This document shows positions 21,401-28,572 of a DNA stretch of 38,382 nt, one piece after another. The notes beneath the pieces are model-generated. The model had not been told where the DNA came from and made no database searches. It saw only the letters and a program-made list of their open reading frames with translations. Source of the stretch: Stramenopiles sp. TOSAG23-2. Taxonomy: Eukaryota > Sar. The stretch spans positions 1 through 38,382 of the forward strand of contig LT649318.1 in assembly GCA_900128395.1 (NCBI GenBank). The letters are read 5' to 3'. Numbering within the stretch: position 1 is the first letter of the stretch; the number at the start of each line of letters is the position of its first letter. The position numbers and the translations under genes were made by a program.

Positions 21401-24146
21401 TGTTGTCAGCAATAAACATGCCTCTTACTTCTACTTTGTATCGCATTCCAATTTTCAAGCCCTCAATAGCCATTACGGTAGCTTTCTCTTCCCATAATTC
21501 GTTATTTTTAACTGGGTTCCATATTTTGCTACAGCCGGTTGTGAAAAAGCAATCTCTACGTTGTGATTCGTCTTGTTCTGCTCCAAAGAACGATTCACCG
21601 TCGGCGCTAATATCAGCATTTACAGTATCTGTTTCATTATATGCCGATCCTGTTGCATTAAAGTTTGATGGTGAATCATTAGCACCCTGATTATTTGCAG
21701 ATTGTTTTGCATTTTGCATAATATTATCTGCGAAGTCAATAAAAGCATATAAATCTACTAGTTTTGAATTGAATAATTCCATTCCACTACCAGTCTTTTC
21801 AGCCATCTCCACAAACACCGATGGTTTTGGTCCAGATTTCGGTCCAGTAAGTGTGGTGGTAGTACCATCTAGGTTTTGAATTTTCCCCACAAGTGTACGG
21901 TCTGTTTTCCAATCATAGTTTTTGTTATCTGCATCTTCACCATTCTTTGATTTTGCAATTTTTGACATACGTTCTTGATTTTGACCATTTACACCTGTAT
22001 ACCTTTCACCAGTTGCAGCTGCAACGCTCGCACCGATAACATTTTTAAGCTTATTACCTGAAAAAGATCCTCCTTCCATAGTTTTCGATACGTTTGACAA
22101 CGCACTTACAGAAGTCTTTACAATATTGGCAACTGCCATCGCAGCTGCTAATGCTTCTCCTTTAAGATTCTTTTTTAACTTATTAACAGCTTCTTCTGAT
22201 GCTTTTTCAACACTGGAGGCAGCACCGGCGACATCGCCACGTGCAGCAGCTTCGGCAGCAGCAAACAATCCACTTTTAACAGAACTATCGTTTTTCATAG
22301 CACCAGCCATTGCATTTGCTTCCTTCTCTTCCACGGATGGTGCCCAGTTTTTATCGCCAACACCTGTGTTATTCCATGCAGCACCCCAGCTATGTGTGAT
22401 GCCAGCTCGTTCTTGTGCATATCGCAATCTACGATGTGTCCAATCTGCAACTGGTGGTGTCAAATCTGGTGACGCTGCACCAGTTCCAAAATTAATACCA
22501 GCTATTAACACTTCGTATCGCCCGAGTGTTACGCCATTTGCTGGCGTAACCGATGCAATCATTGGAGGATCGTAGTTAAACGTAAACTCTTCCGCCGTTG
22601 TAAATCTACCGTCTAATAAAGTCACAACTACGCGATGATTAGTACCTACTCCTGGTGAAGTTGTACAAACGATTTCAGAATGCGTAACATGTTCCTGAGA
22701 TTTGCATGGTACCCCACCAATGGTAACAACGGGCATTGCATCTTTTGTTCCAAAATTTGAACCTCGTAAAACAACAGTTGTATTTCCTTGTGTCGGTCCA
22801 TGTTTAGCAGAGGTTGATTCAAGTGTTGGTCTTTCATAATCAAAATAGAAATTTTGATTCCATAATGGTTGTTCCATTCCATTTATAGTCACCACAATAC
22901 TATGGTTTGTTCCAAAATTAGGTGGAGTGACACATTGCAGGAGTTCATTTGATATCCAATGCGATTGCACACATTCTTTCTCGCCAACTTTAATTGTTGG
23001 ATTATAATCTTTTGTACCAAAATTCTTACCAGTAATATTTATAATATTACCTCCAACAGTTGGTCCTTTTTTAATCGATATCGTATCGATAACCATTTCA
23101 CGAATCTCGTAGTTAACTACATTCTGTGCATCCGTGTCGTTGTTACCGATGCCGTCGCGAATTACTATTACTCGTTGAGCACCTGCAGGCCTGTGCTGAG
23201 GTACTACGCATTTAACTATACTTTCCGACACCCAGACAGTCTCATCGCAAGGAATTTCGCCTAAATATGCTTTTAGTCCTGCACTGGGTGTAAAACCAAA
23301 CCAAAGACCTGTAATTGTAATAATAGTACCTCCGAACGTTGGTCCGTGTACAGGATCAATCGACATGGTTACTGGATATTTAACTGGTGCTACTATTTTT
23401 TTAGGTGGCAATGCATGTTGTATATCCATTGTCCCTGCGCTACAAATTTCATTTAGATAACTACCGTGCTTTATATTTAATATAGCTGTACGTACAGTTG
23501 TTTCACTAAGGCGCGTAGGAGAATGCAGCCAGTTGCCTTTGCAAGCTGCATCTTCATTTTGATTAAATGGCCCGTCTGCACCACCAACTGAACAGGTCCC
23601 TTCGGTGCTGGAACCATCATCCTCATCAAGATTCTTTGCACCTGCACACCAACCACATGTAGGGTCCGATAAACAACTTTTACAGTCTGTATATTTAGGA
23701 CACGGTCGGCCAGGACAAAAAGAGTACGACCAAAATGTTAATGCGCAAACGTTGTCTGCCTTTGGTCGTTTTGGCCCCCCAGCAACGCACTTCATGTTAG
23801 CGTCACACCAACCGCATTGCCTTTGTCTAGTACACTCACTACATGATTTTAAATTTTCACAAGGATCTTCACCACTGACGACAGCATCAACTTGTGTTTC
23901 TGGAAAACGTTTTTCTGCTTCTAAATCTCTAGCATGTTGTACTTCCGGTTCGCTCAACGGAGTGACTGTTGAATTTGTTTTTATTTCTATAATCGTTTCA
24001 TTTTTTACAGTAGGTTTATGCTCACCATATTCTTCCTCTTCGCCAAAATCATGCATGGCATTTCCAGTTCGGAAGCTTGAAAGGTGTATCACAAAAAGTA
24101 ATAAAACAGCTATACTGCATATTTTTCTATATGATTCTGAAAACAT
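12423..24146 (-). CDS. Giant secreted PSI/IPT-repeat protein with coiled coil, CCP, PAN and reelin-like domains
   Basis: 3907 aa in one uninterrupted exon. I chose the ATG at 24146 because it directly precedes a signal peptide (core AVLLLFVIHL) and the in-frame extension starts only with TTG. Domains: two Cys-rich PSI domains (about 94-145 and 149-210); IPT/TIG repeats (about 255-1600), each with the pattern GPTxGG...ITGxNFG, about ten in all; one of these is interrupted by a 400-residue Ala-rich insertion (about 560-1000); a CCP/sushi domain (about 1613-1665); a Lys/Glu/Ala-rich coiled coil (about 1690-2270); about six more IPT repeats (2340-3120) with a PAN/apple-like Cys module (about 2970-3033); a reelin-like jelly roll (about 3129-3286, EDFEG then SRDGGSTW and AIDEFKI); and two discoidin-like beta regions. 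There is no C-terminal membrane span. It is probably an extracellular matrix or surface adhesion protein (inference). Confidence 0.9.
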   Translation of the reverse strand: MFSESYRKICSIAVLLLFVIHLSSFRTGNAMHDFGEEEEYGEHKPTVKNETIIEIKTNSTVTPLSEPEVQHARDLEAEKRFPETQVDAVVSGEDPCENLKSCSECTRQRQCGWCDANMKCVAGGPKRPKADNVCALTFWSYSFCPGRPCPKYTDCKSCLSDPTCGWCAGAKNLDEDDGSSTEGTCSVGGADGPFNQNEDAACKGNWLHSPTRLSETTVRTAILNIKHGSYLNEICSAGTMDIQHALPPKKIVAPVKYPVTMSIDPVHGPTFGGTIITITGLWFGFTPSAGLKAYLGEIPCDETVWVSESIVKCVVPQHRPAGAQRVIVIRDGIGNNDTDAQNVVNYEIREMVIDTISIKKGPTVGGNIINITGKNFGTKDYNPTIKVGEKECVQSHWISNELLQCVTPPNFGTNHSIVVTINGMEQPLWNQNFYFDYERPTLESTSAKHGPTQGNTTVVLRGSNFGTKDAMPVVTIGGVPCKSQEHVTHSEIVCTTSPGVGTNHRVVVTLLDGRFTTAEEFTFNYDPPMIASVTPANGVTLGRYEVLIAGINFGTGAASPDLTPPVADWTHRRLRYAQERAGITHSWGAAWNNTGVGDKNWAPSVEEKEANAMAGAMKNDSSVKSGLFAAAEAAARGDVAGAASSVEKASEEAVNKLKKNLKGEALAAAMAVANIVKTSVSALSNVSKTMEGGSFSGNKLKNVIGASVAAATGERYTGVNGQNQERMSKIAKSKNGEDADNKNYDWKTDRTLVGKIQNLDGTTTTLTGPKSGPKPSVFVEMAEKTGSGMELFNSKLVDLYAFIDFADNIMQNAKQSANNQGANDSPSNFNATGSAYNETDTVNADISADGESFFGAEQDESQRRDCFFTTGCSKIWNPVKNNELWEEKATVMAIEGLKIGMRYKVEVRGMFIADNTAKSYGAECPSITGVGDAHEIKCPTFFTPKDHLPKDKLYLAGTMKTMQKNQRFTAKMTFEGEATSETLSLKSMYSKQYYVTAGPIQMRVVQLSPRMKAPIIAEPACANNMAPDYTMAGPRCIYASIGGQSCLQLEMMTSGMLKCVVPPGVGANLTVVVIVGNQSTSDMGNYERLTRLHEESSLEGIEEHLQFTYDKPVVNSYYPKFGPTSGGNTITLKGYNFGPDKDHIVQNLTTVVTVGGVLCTRTIWLSDKEIECKVPEGVGSRKEIVVTTAGQMFPPEGEACTKCNSCCKPIYYDYNPPIINNVSPNHGTTVGGTNVAIHGKNFGKADHMPTVTIDGVPCPQIMWKSDDLVLCASPGGWGMSKSVKITVGDQTDRNSAIWNYDDPEVHSVDPPVCPTRGQCLLKIKGLNYGHEQGNHLRATVGGKPCANVDRHDQPLLVNQTSMECVVGQGVGKNLDVRICVGTQCSKANTFFSYRRPEVYEIRPRHAPLRGGKVVTITGMGFGQTGGSGVNISARIGGIPCADTRWISNQQVECTVPKHAPGGFDLPVTVVVGNQESSAENLFQAAYFSYDAPEIHEITIKRGAVMGGYVMELMGFNFPSDSAIWFGEMFEYGRNRVPCTKTKRVSSEILKCLVPCGIGFGVLPDGETGFGVVRKTADDGKITLSRQHSIHLVTNGRRFVQTKTQANAKIKRCNNLPEIFAIKQMGKKYGQGNYATLFCEDGYDLIGNGSFTCNATTGAWSGKLPMCLKPKAPKPSLPFDVFGVDIKKALEREAQRDRSREGTGQAQRYDAEAKKLKEAAAVARASGKPMEAVGLEQQAAGMEKLAMKEAKASSSSQAKQLEAEADETAQEVEQLKREGKIDEAKAKEKQVELLRKQAKAVKTMSASPEGTKLEAEAEEDAKEAEKLKEKVEQLKKAGQVEEAEAIEQKAFALEKKVEDTRKKAKEANEKYTAAPEPLTVMQTMSKAEIAAMAQQEAIKRLVQATIKEQEVEMNSSQAIKHWDRQSEMIIAKKEQAEDDIEAAKKARKKALEDEERSAEEQTKAAKGAAARAAFEAMNKGSLSNENDEDLIANALNPALGKQKQSQIKLLRTKGKELIQAARMKKLQKAFQVALKKAKKNPALKKEVEQLKKAGKFQEATAKEQEAEYQLKKAKTAKAAVLNDLNAEVKKTEKIAEKANAQQEEEARNTAKANEKQAAVKQDTKRLIEQAKEADVSSREDDQQGKLEEAVTKAEKLQAALPMLEQLSAEQKTIREELGTRMKKTIALLHEELNRANSSPSNVNKLSEEVEKMQETYEKELQKETVAQIKKNQAKRAEENVRDTRIEVNNKMAELNKERNEIYKLRRRLLWSRIASKVLSPSSDMRFSDVRNTPRRAATMDDGVAVLKAFDVVTGELLTEYFDDNSPQGRNLDKDMFYRLKGGMVIDYRFNYDAPETTRAYAGSSSRANVGAKGGTAIIVEGRNFGCRDYSIEEKRDGRDNFTWWESIEDVQKLTAWVFETDSSHTGKGWNKCIKTNYLSDSRLECIAPPGTGVARKMKVTLGGQGSKPKVLLNYNRPVVSKVVNPARSNIDTSNSTGRCRACGAPSGEYWITIEGWNFGPTRSTWGLIKADEAKHGVYDKPKMQNEHFSQTPVIKIGDAYCLQTRWVSDTEARCLVPPGLGKNHIVSLGPVNGLYSDSKADNVRWEYERPVVSTILPRNGPTYGNQSTKIYGENFGKCFTYISYTTTKGVKGPSARFCPTVYPSIDCEPCKSFTRVNSRLIECVADTGTGTNKFVNVKLGDYDVARRNSLYDYNGPMVTKVRPLHGPTTGGNTLDITGVNFGLNIEAIMTRGCNKGSRPIMKVGQIACADLKIISNTKATCTLSTNPGIGKNLPIGMTVGGLSARLNYNPDAVYTFDAPEISKITMLKTSAPNDKHLNAFNPHGRTWANTCPQKNGGCSNPDNWWQQYDYSFKIYGKNFGTRIYSNQFFHPTGYYSNYRGRHMCGFGNFQGSATYISDTEILCRIPQNQHERLARGSNGLQPQRVYVTVAGQSSYRLGMESSKSKFYELDFFEYKNANLQGNPIKAKETKTLKECKKSCANLASCAAFTVKSGSCTYYSANSATSCGKSKESGVVTYIKESVSDTGNCVDTRSLVMGPYITSTSPYQRTEGKFAGSIRISGKNFGLNADSTRAKSIKAYYNNEECLETEYVSDTEVKCKPRSYPGSAGGVALGEDFEGAWDTNKWKSTNGEAILGGSCAYGSPFGKAMVFKKDGEIISNPVNVLRGGKVSFSIKLCGFGWVPTYESKGVTLSASRDGGSTWFVVAGFNTFHRYRHWRKVTIDLYNDNTNGAHPAASGSTMFKLSGPKEFAIDEFKIESKSVKWPVRVSVNVNSPTPEKNITMSTLDMGLNLATGWSVPPQFRTISRACTTGQYCQMPSKTDSRGFPGFSWTKNRYEDLYLSGSLQSCKSEGTSETECMKLLKHDGKKSTYKDTNFKPSSEVATVNLKFSFPVLVYQLRLVHAEESKAECRPKTFLIKYPGGERTVNVEDIDKKTNVGNGYFKDYDIVPFAADDISIFTTATQKNCKKATLSIGQLSLRGNLLSNVNRRSSWGKYAWASCNNGLIGKYNLGRYYQGFWSKSEYKFNCEKLHNGIYDKSRMTVDGQAWATPYPNKEKDNWNSRPRGRVPHPEVTINFNRVQDIWAINIAQKHRYHAKSVTVKYFDEKQKQRGKAEKYNLEDKDFDMQKFQLSQARKKVKSVAIYIDDVYENPIRKKFPYLYDTFKKFDKKAWIFPDKKAITYDYGLENQAGHAKGIYFSGDAENQLAIYSAQAWPATGTTITGAVVGAPGKCNDHFIMISTKPQRKWSFGHSPDVLKFAYNCDELAIYQMEEPSRGKRRPRVIPCRATGKKHRFQIKLEQDGVGFVSDACANAENSAIPNNSGYAKVYDSYNPFATKPGQPAQDIYVYFGASQDRKQETKKPYFEMMKIVSAGYGLGEVELIGEDAVSAL
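17330..19080 (-). repeat. Coiled-coil repeat block inside the giant IPT protein
   Basis: The encoded segment is almost wholly Lys, Glu, Ala, Gln and Leu with heptad character. A unit of about 29 residues recurs: VEQLKREGKIDEAKAKE, VEQLKKAGQVEEAEAIE and VEQLKKAGKFQEATAKE, with a looser first copy (ASGKPMEAVGLEQQA). The copies lie near 18990-18925, 18840-18760, 18665-18580 and 18014-17935. They suggest internal duplication building a long helical stalk between two globular IPT arrays. Confidence 0.75.
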
Positions 24147-24449
24147 GATGGAAGAATTGTTCAATAATTTGTATCTATGTAAACTATTAACAAATCTTAT
24201 ATAATGTAACTATATATGTATAATGTATTAATAGCACAATTATCAAGATTTCAATTCTCTTACTGTAAGATCTCTATCTATATTCAATGTTTTTATAATT
24301 AGTGTATTTGGACATACCATATATACATATATACATATAGTATATATATCTGGTATGCATTTATTATTATTACTATATATTTATCAATATTCTTTTTTAA
24401 TCCTATTGCTATGCTGGAAATAATAACTAATGCTGTGATCATGTAATCT

Positions 24450-24456
24450 CCCCCCC
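24450..24456 (-). promoter_or_regulatory. C7 (G7 on coding strand) box upstream of the giant IPT gene
   Basis: Seven C residues followed by a T run, preceded by TAATGCTGT and GTAATCT. About 305 bp upstream of the ATG at 24146. It is comparable to the box at 10469-10475; see that entry. Confidence 0.25.
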
Positions 24457-24791
24457 TTTTTTCCTAGAAATTGACTCACCGTCACCTCCGCCTCGTAAAA
24501 AACAAAAGTATCTTCTTCTTTTATTACACTAACATGCATAAAAATGTCTATAGATAGGGAATGTACCATTTTAAAATTAAGGATGGTTTTTGATGTAGTA
24601 GCTATATACTTGCAGTAGTATTTGCATTGAAAAATCTGTTTGTCATATTTCCTTAACATGAATTCCTAGATAAAACGAGGTACATTGAGTCGATATTGTG
24701 TGTGTTTATTCATAAATGCTGTGTCAATGATAGCTGTATTATAATGTGAAAATTATAGAAAAGAAGGTGAACGAGCAAATATTTTTATAGA

Positions 24792-24830
24792 GCAAGCCAG
24801 GCAAGCCCGCAAGCTGGCAAGCCTGGCAAG
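24792..24830. repeat. GC-rich AAGCCAGGC / GCCTGGCAAG cluster
   Basis: Tandem and inverted copies of GCAAGCCAGGC and GCAAGCCTGGC, including the inverted pair GCCAGGC (24796-24802) and GCCTGGC (24821-24827). The sequence is nearly free of A+T-rich words. It is similar to 25106-25138. Confidence 0.75.
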
Positions 24831-24985
24831 ATGAAGGGAAAAAAAAGCTGTTTGCGAATCTATAGTAATACCATTGTAATGGAGGTTATGATAATGCTGT
24901 GATGTGCAAATAAGAGAGGCCATCAAAAAAGTAAAGAGGCCCACAATCACACTACTGGATAAGTATCACACTAGAATTAAGAATA

Positions 24986-25000
24986 GCTAGCCAGGCTAGC
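24986..25000. repeat. 15-bp palindrome GCTAGCC-A-GGCTAGC
   Basis: A perfect inverted repeat around a single central A, in the same intergenic region as the two larger CCAGGC clusters. CTAGCC words recur at 10645-10690 and 37781-37785. Confidence 0.75.
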
Positions 25001-25105
25001 AATATAGCAGAATGCTGTGGGAAGAACTGTATACCAAAAATATAATAATGTGGACAAACTTTTTCACTTGATGGTGCTACACAGTATGTCCATTGTAGAA
25101 GAATA

Positions 25106-25138
25106 GCAAGCCTGGCCTGGCTGGCAAGCCAGGCAAGG
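25106..25138. repeat. GC-rich CCTGGCCTGGC / GCCAGGCAAGG cluster
   Basis: It shares GCAAGCC, GCCTGGC and GCCAGGCAAG words with 24792-24830, about 310 bp away. It can fold back on itself through GCCTGGC and GCCAGGC. Confidence 0.75.
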
Positions 25139-25566
25139 AGAGTTTCTTTTTCTTCCAACTTTAAGAAAAGCTTTACAGCAAACAGCAATATATCCATGCT
25201 ATGTCTAGGGAAGGGCTAAGGGCTATGGTAGCTACGGCAACACTATGAGAGACGTTTGTAATCTTCATTCCCTCTGGCCCTATCAATTTAAACTTATAGT
25301 GAACTTTTTAGTAGTCTAATATCTTTACAATTATCATCCCAATAATAATAATAATAAATGAAAATAAACAAACCACAAAAAAATAATAATAATAAAAAAT
25401 ATATTCAAAAAAATAGAGAGATTTAATATATTGAATAATGCAATGCCATAAATAGAATAAATGCAAAAGAAAGAAGACAAAACATAGAAGAATACAAAAT
25501 AAGTTACACAAAATAAATTATTAACAATACTAATATTATATAATTATATATTAACAAAACAACATA

Positions 25567-26370
25567 ATGATGGATCATGAAGAAGGTGAAAATCCATTTG
25601 CCGAAGTGGAATTAGAAGGTGGTACTATGGGTGATAACGGTGACTTTGCTGAAGATGATTCATTACTTGAAAATAATAATAATAAAGCTAATGAAACGGG
25701 GGTACAGAAACCAGCTGGTATGTGCAGTTGCTTTTCAATTGCATTTTATCAACCATACTTTAACGTAGATACTGATGATGTGAAGCAGCGTTTGGTGCGT
25801 TCCCTGAAAGGGTTCAAAGATCATGATTTCGTTGAATTTATATCACAAAAACCAGATTTGTATGGACCTTTTTGGATTTATACAACGTTGATTTTTGTTA
25901 TTGGTGCTACTGCAAATTTTGCTAGTTATTTATCTTTTGTTCCAACAAAAAAGAACCCGACCTGGAGTTATGATTTTACATTATTAACTGGTGCGGCGGC
26001 ATTGATCTATGGTTTTGCTATTGGTGTATCTGCTGGACTTTGGTTAATATGTCGTTATTTTCGTGTACCGTTTAATCTTTTACAATCTGCGTGTGTATAT
26101 GGTTATGCACATACCGTTTATATATTTGCTGCTATCATTTGTATTATACCAAGTAATGCAATTGGTTGGATCGGTATTATGTTTGCCTTTGGTGTTGCGG
26201 GCGCTTATTTAGGATTTAATTTATTAGCACATTTGAAGAAACATTTTGATAATGTTCAACAAACAAATGGTGTTGTAGGTATAGTATTACTTTCACATGC
26301 TGTTTTTGCCGTTTTATTAAAATTATATTTTTTCAAACATATTTTAATCAAAGAGGAAGAGACATTTTAG
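25567..26370 (+). CDS. YIPF1/2: YIPF1/YIPF2-like Yip1-domain Golgi membrane protein
   Basis: 267 aa. An acidic cytosolic N-terminus (NPFAEVELEGG, then a short Asn run) is followed by CSCFSIAFYQPYFNVDTDDV and the family-typical PDLYGPFWIYTTLIF leading into the first membrane span. About five hydrophobic segments fill residues 110-262 (FVIGATANFASYL; TGAAALIYGFAIGVSAGLWLI; TVYIFAAIICIIPS; IGIMFAFGVAGAYLGF; VGIVLLSHAVFAVLLKLYFF). Yip1-family proteins bind Rab GTPases and help ER-Golgi or trans-Golgi traffic. It is somewhat shorter than animal YIPF1/2, mainly in the N-terminus. The start is ATGATG, so either Met could be used; stop is TAG. Confidence 0.88.
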   Translation: MMDHEEGENPFAEVELEGGTMGDNGDFAEDDSLLENNNNKANETGVQKPAGMCSCFSIAFYQPYFNVDTDDVKQRLVRSLKGFKDHDFVEFISQKPDLYGPFWIYTTLIFVIGATANFASYLSFVPTKKNPTWSYDFTLLTGAAALIYGFAIGVSAGLWLICRYFRVPFNLLQSACVYGYAHTVYIFAAIICIIPSNAIGWIGIMFAFGVAGAYLGFNLLAHLKKHFDNVQQTNGVVGIVLLSHAVFAVLLKLYFFKHILIKEEETF

Positions 26371-26757
26371 AAACTTTAATACACTAGAGAGGATAGAAAG
26401 GATGAATGAAGAACGAGAGAGAGAAGAGAAAAAAAGATACATACATATATATATATATATATGTGTGTATAAAATATTGAAATATTAAATATATATAATA
26501 CGACACACACCAGATATGAGCATACGAGAACGCGTACGTAACACTAAAAATACGCTTCGTATGCATAACGAATATGATATGCATACGTACGTTTTCATAT
26601 GATATCATACTATATGCATGTTGTATATGATATGATACACACAAAAAATACGAAGAAGACACTCTCTGGTGCAATGTTCAAGCGGTGTAAACTAGTAAAC
26701 ATCTCGATGCTGTCACGGAAAAGTATGATATCATATATATATATCATTTCTTATCAT
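26371..26757. other. Convergent intergenic region with dense TACG/ATATGATATC palindromes
   Basis: The 3' space between YIPF1/2 (+) and the disordered protein gene (-). After a GA-rich stretch it holds many overlapping palindromic words: ACGCGTACGTA, ATACG-CTT-CGTAT (26550-26562), ATATGCATACGTACG, and CATATGATATCATA. No coding signal is seen. Confidence 0.65.
26550..26562. repeat. Hairpin ATACG-CTT-CGTAT
   Basis: A 5-bp stem with CTT loop. Read on the minus strand it is the TACG-AAG-CGTA motif seen at 2924-2940 and 34416-34426. Confidence 0.65.
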
Positions 26758-28572
26758 TCATATATTTAGTGAAGGAGGTGGTGCCATTGGTGGGGGTGGT
26801 ATATCACTATCAACACTATTTGGTGTTCCTGGTGGAAGTGCAGGGCTGCTCATTACTGAGTCATTATCATCATCATCATCTTCAGAAAAATCAGAATCAT
26901 CACTGGGATCGCTACTATCAGCATTTACCATTGGTGATGGTGGTTCAACGAACGGCGGTATGAGTGGTGGAACATCGTCCTCTTTGTTTGTATCGTTTTC
27001 TATCGTTGGAGTTAATGGAGGTGTTGGCGGTGCAGGTGGAGGTATTGATGGATTTCTAATATGCCCCGTCTTAACATTTTCCGAAGTATCAACTATAATA
27101 GTGGGTATTACAGTTGGTGCAACGCCTACATCATCATCTTTGTTTTCATTAGTTTTATTCCCATTATTATTATAATTGTTGTTGTTGTTGTTGTTGTTCT
27201 TGTTTCTATCAACAACACTTTGTCTTTTATCCCAATTCGCACGCACAGCTTGATGTAACTCATCATCAATTGGTACAAGCTGATTTTTGCCATTAGACAA
27301 ATTCCCATAATTATCTGCAATTGCCGTATTTATCGCTTTTGACGTTTCAACATTTAATGTTAACATCAATAATTCACGTTGTTTCGGATTTAGTGTCATT
27401 AGATATAACTGTTGTTGCCTTGGTTCAAGTTCTGTAAATGTAGGTTCATATTCTTCTCCCTCGTCCTCCTCCCCATTTGCTTTGTTCCTGTTAATAGCAT
27501 TATTTTCACGCTTTTTACTTTGTTTGCTATCTCTTAATAATTTTTTTACATTTTTTTCATTTTCATTTATTTTTTGCAAAGTTCGTTTACTTTTTGGAGA
27601 TTTATCTTTCATAAATTTCAACCGTTGATCTAATTGCATTAATTCTTCGTTTAAAACCCGTTCCTCATCATCTCCCATTCTTAATTTATTAACTTCTCCA
27701 TTATTTAATTTCGATTTAATATTGTCAAAACGTTGTTTTAATGAACCATTAATAATGTGTAAATTCGTCATGGCTTCAGGATCTTTATTATCATTATTAT
27801 TATTACTTTTATTATTTTTTATTATTTCATCATCTCCTAAAATATCTTCGACTTGTTGTTCTTCTTGTTTCTTTGATTGGTATTTTCTCATAGCTTCTTG
27901 CTTTATTGATTGACGATGCATTTCCGTTTCTCGACCAAGTATATTGTAACCATTTGGCGCAGGACCTTTTGATCTTGCTGACTTTGTTTCCCAACGTTGT
28001 ACATATTTTGTTTTATGCATGACGTCGCGTGCACTTAATTTAAAATTATGCTCCTCTGGATGTTTATCATATGAACGTAAACCATTATGCCAGTGTTGTG
28101 GTGGAGATTGTTGTCTTCTTACTCCTTGTACGCCATGGGTTTTTGTAATTTTTCTAAAGTCTTTTAATGTTCTTGCAGTTTGCTTATTAAATTGACGTGG
28201 ACTTAATAATTTTTGCTGCCCCCCATGATAATGTAGATTTTGTTGCGATGATTTTGTTACTCTATTGTTTCCTTTATTACTTTTATTTTTACTACCACTT
28301 TTATTATAGTTATTGAAGTCACCACGTTTCATGAAATGTGATAAACGCCTTAATGAGGTATGTTCCTCATCTCTCATGCTTTGCCTCCGATCTTCTGGCG
28401 TTGCACCTATTTCATCATAAAATTTTGTCAACGATGAATTGGCTAAATCCGAATTTGCTAAACTTTCATAAGAAGGTAATGCAAGTTCCTTTAAATCTTT
28501 TTTTGCAGCTTCTTCACTAATAGTTAATGCATTTAATATATTATCTACTTGTTGTATATTTGACAATGCCAT
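26758..28572 (-). CDS. Hypothetical intrinsically disordered Asn- and Pro-rich protein
   Basis: 604 aa from the ATG at 28572; the 30 codons upstream in frame start only with TTG and were left out. I do not recognise the family. An N-terminal helical stretch (about 1-85, with YDEIGATPEDRR) is followed by long basic, Asn/Gln/Ser-rich sequence with predicted helices. A paired motif near 381-406 reads LEPRQQQLYLMTLNPKQREL. A poly-Asn run (about 456-470) precedes an acidic (five Asp) and proline-rich tail (about 508-604) ending PPPPMAPPPSLNI, of the kind that binds profilin, SH3 or WW domains. No signal peptide or membrane span is seen from this start. A cytoskeletal or scaffold role is a guess from composition only. 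Confidence 0.7.
   Translation of the reverse strand: MALSNIQQVDNILNALTISEEAAKKDLKELALPSYESLANSDLANSSLTKFYDEIGATPEDRRQSMRDEEHTSLRRLSHFMKRGDFNNYNKSGSKNKSNKGNNRVTKSSQQNLHYHGGQQKLLSPRQFNKQTARTLKDFRKITKTHGVQGVRRQQSPPQHWHNGLRSYDKHPEEHNFKLSARDVMHKTKYVQRWETKSARSKGPAPNGYNILGRETEMHRQSIKQEAMRKYQSKKQEEQQVEDILGDDEIIKNNKSNNNNDNKDPEAMTNLHIINGSLKQRFDNIKSKLNNGEVNKLRMGDDEERVLNEELMQLDQRLKFMKDKSPKSKRTLQKINENEKNVKKLLRDSKQSKKRENNAINRNKANGEEDEGEEYEPTFTELEPRQQQLYLMTLNPKQRELLMLTLNVETSKAINTAIADNYGNLSNGKNQLVPIDDELHQAVRANWDKRQSVVDRNKNNNNNNNNYNNNGNKTNENKDDDVGVAPTVIPTIIVDTSENVKTGHIRNPSIPPPAPPTPPLTPTIENDTNKEDDVPPLIPPFVEPPSPMVNADSSDPSDDSDFSEDDDDDNDSVMSSPALPPGTPNSVDSDIPPPPMAPPPSLNI

Larger units (their letters stand above)
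24147..25566. other. Long divergent intergenic region (1.4 kb)
   Basis: Between the starts of the giant IPT gene (-) and YIPF1/2 (+). It contains a C7 box, a TATATACATA-rich dyad near 24318-24355, and a less A+T-rich part (about 24780-25290) with three CCAGGC palindrome clusters. The last 270 bp before YIPF are A/T-rich. Small ORFs exist, but their Leu-Ala-Trp-rich translations come from the repeats. No tRNA or rRNA is recognised. Confidence 0.6.

Noticed and set aside
24384-24659. 91-codon minus-strand ORF in the long intergenic region
   Set aside because: Low-complexity, A+T-driven translation, no recognisable motif, and it overlaps the putative promoter and C7 box of the giant IPT gene.
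24792-25138. Possible CRISPR-like spaced repeats (GCAAGCC...GGCAAG)
   Set aside because: The genome is eukaryotic, only two or three irregularly spaced clusters exist, units are variable, and there are no cas genes.
24952-25197. 81-codon minus-strand ORF with LLAWLA repeats
   Set aside because: The repeated peptide is simply the translation of the GCCAGGCAAGC DNA repeats.
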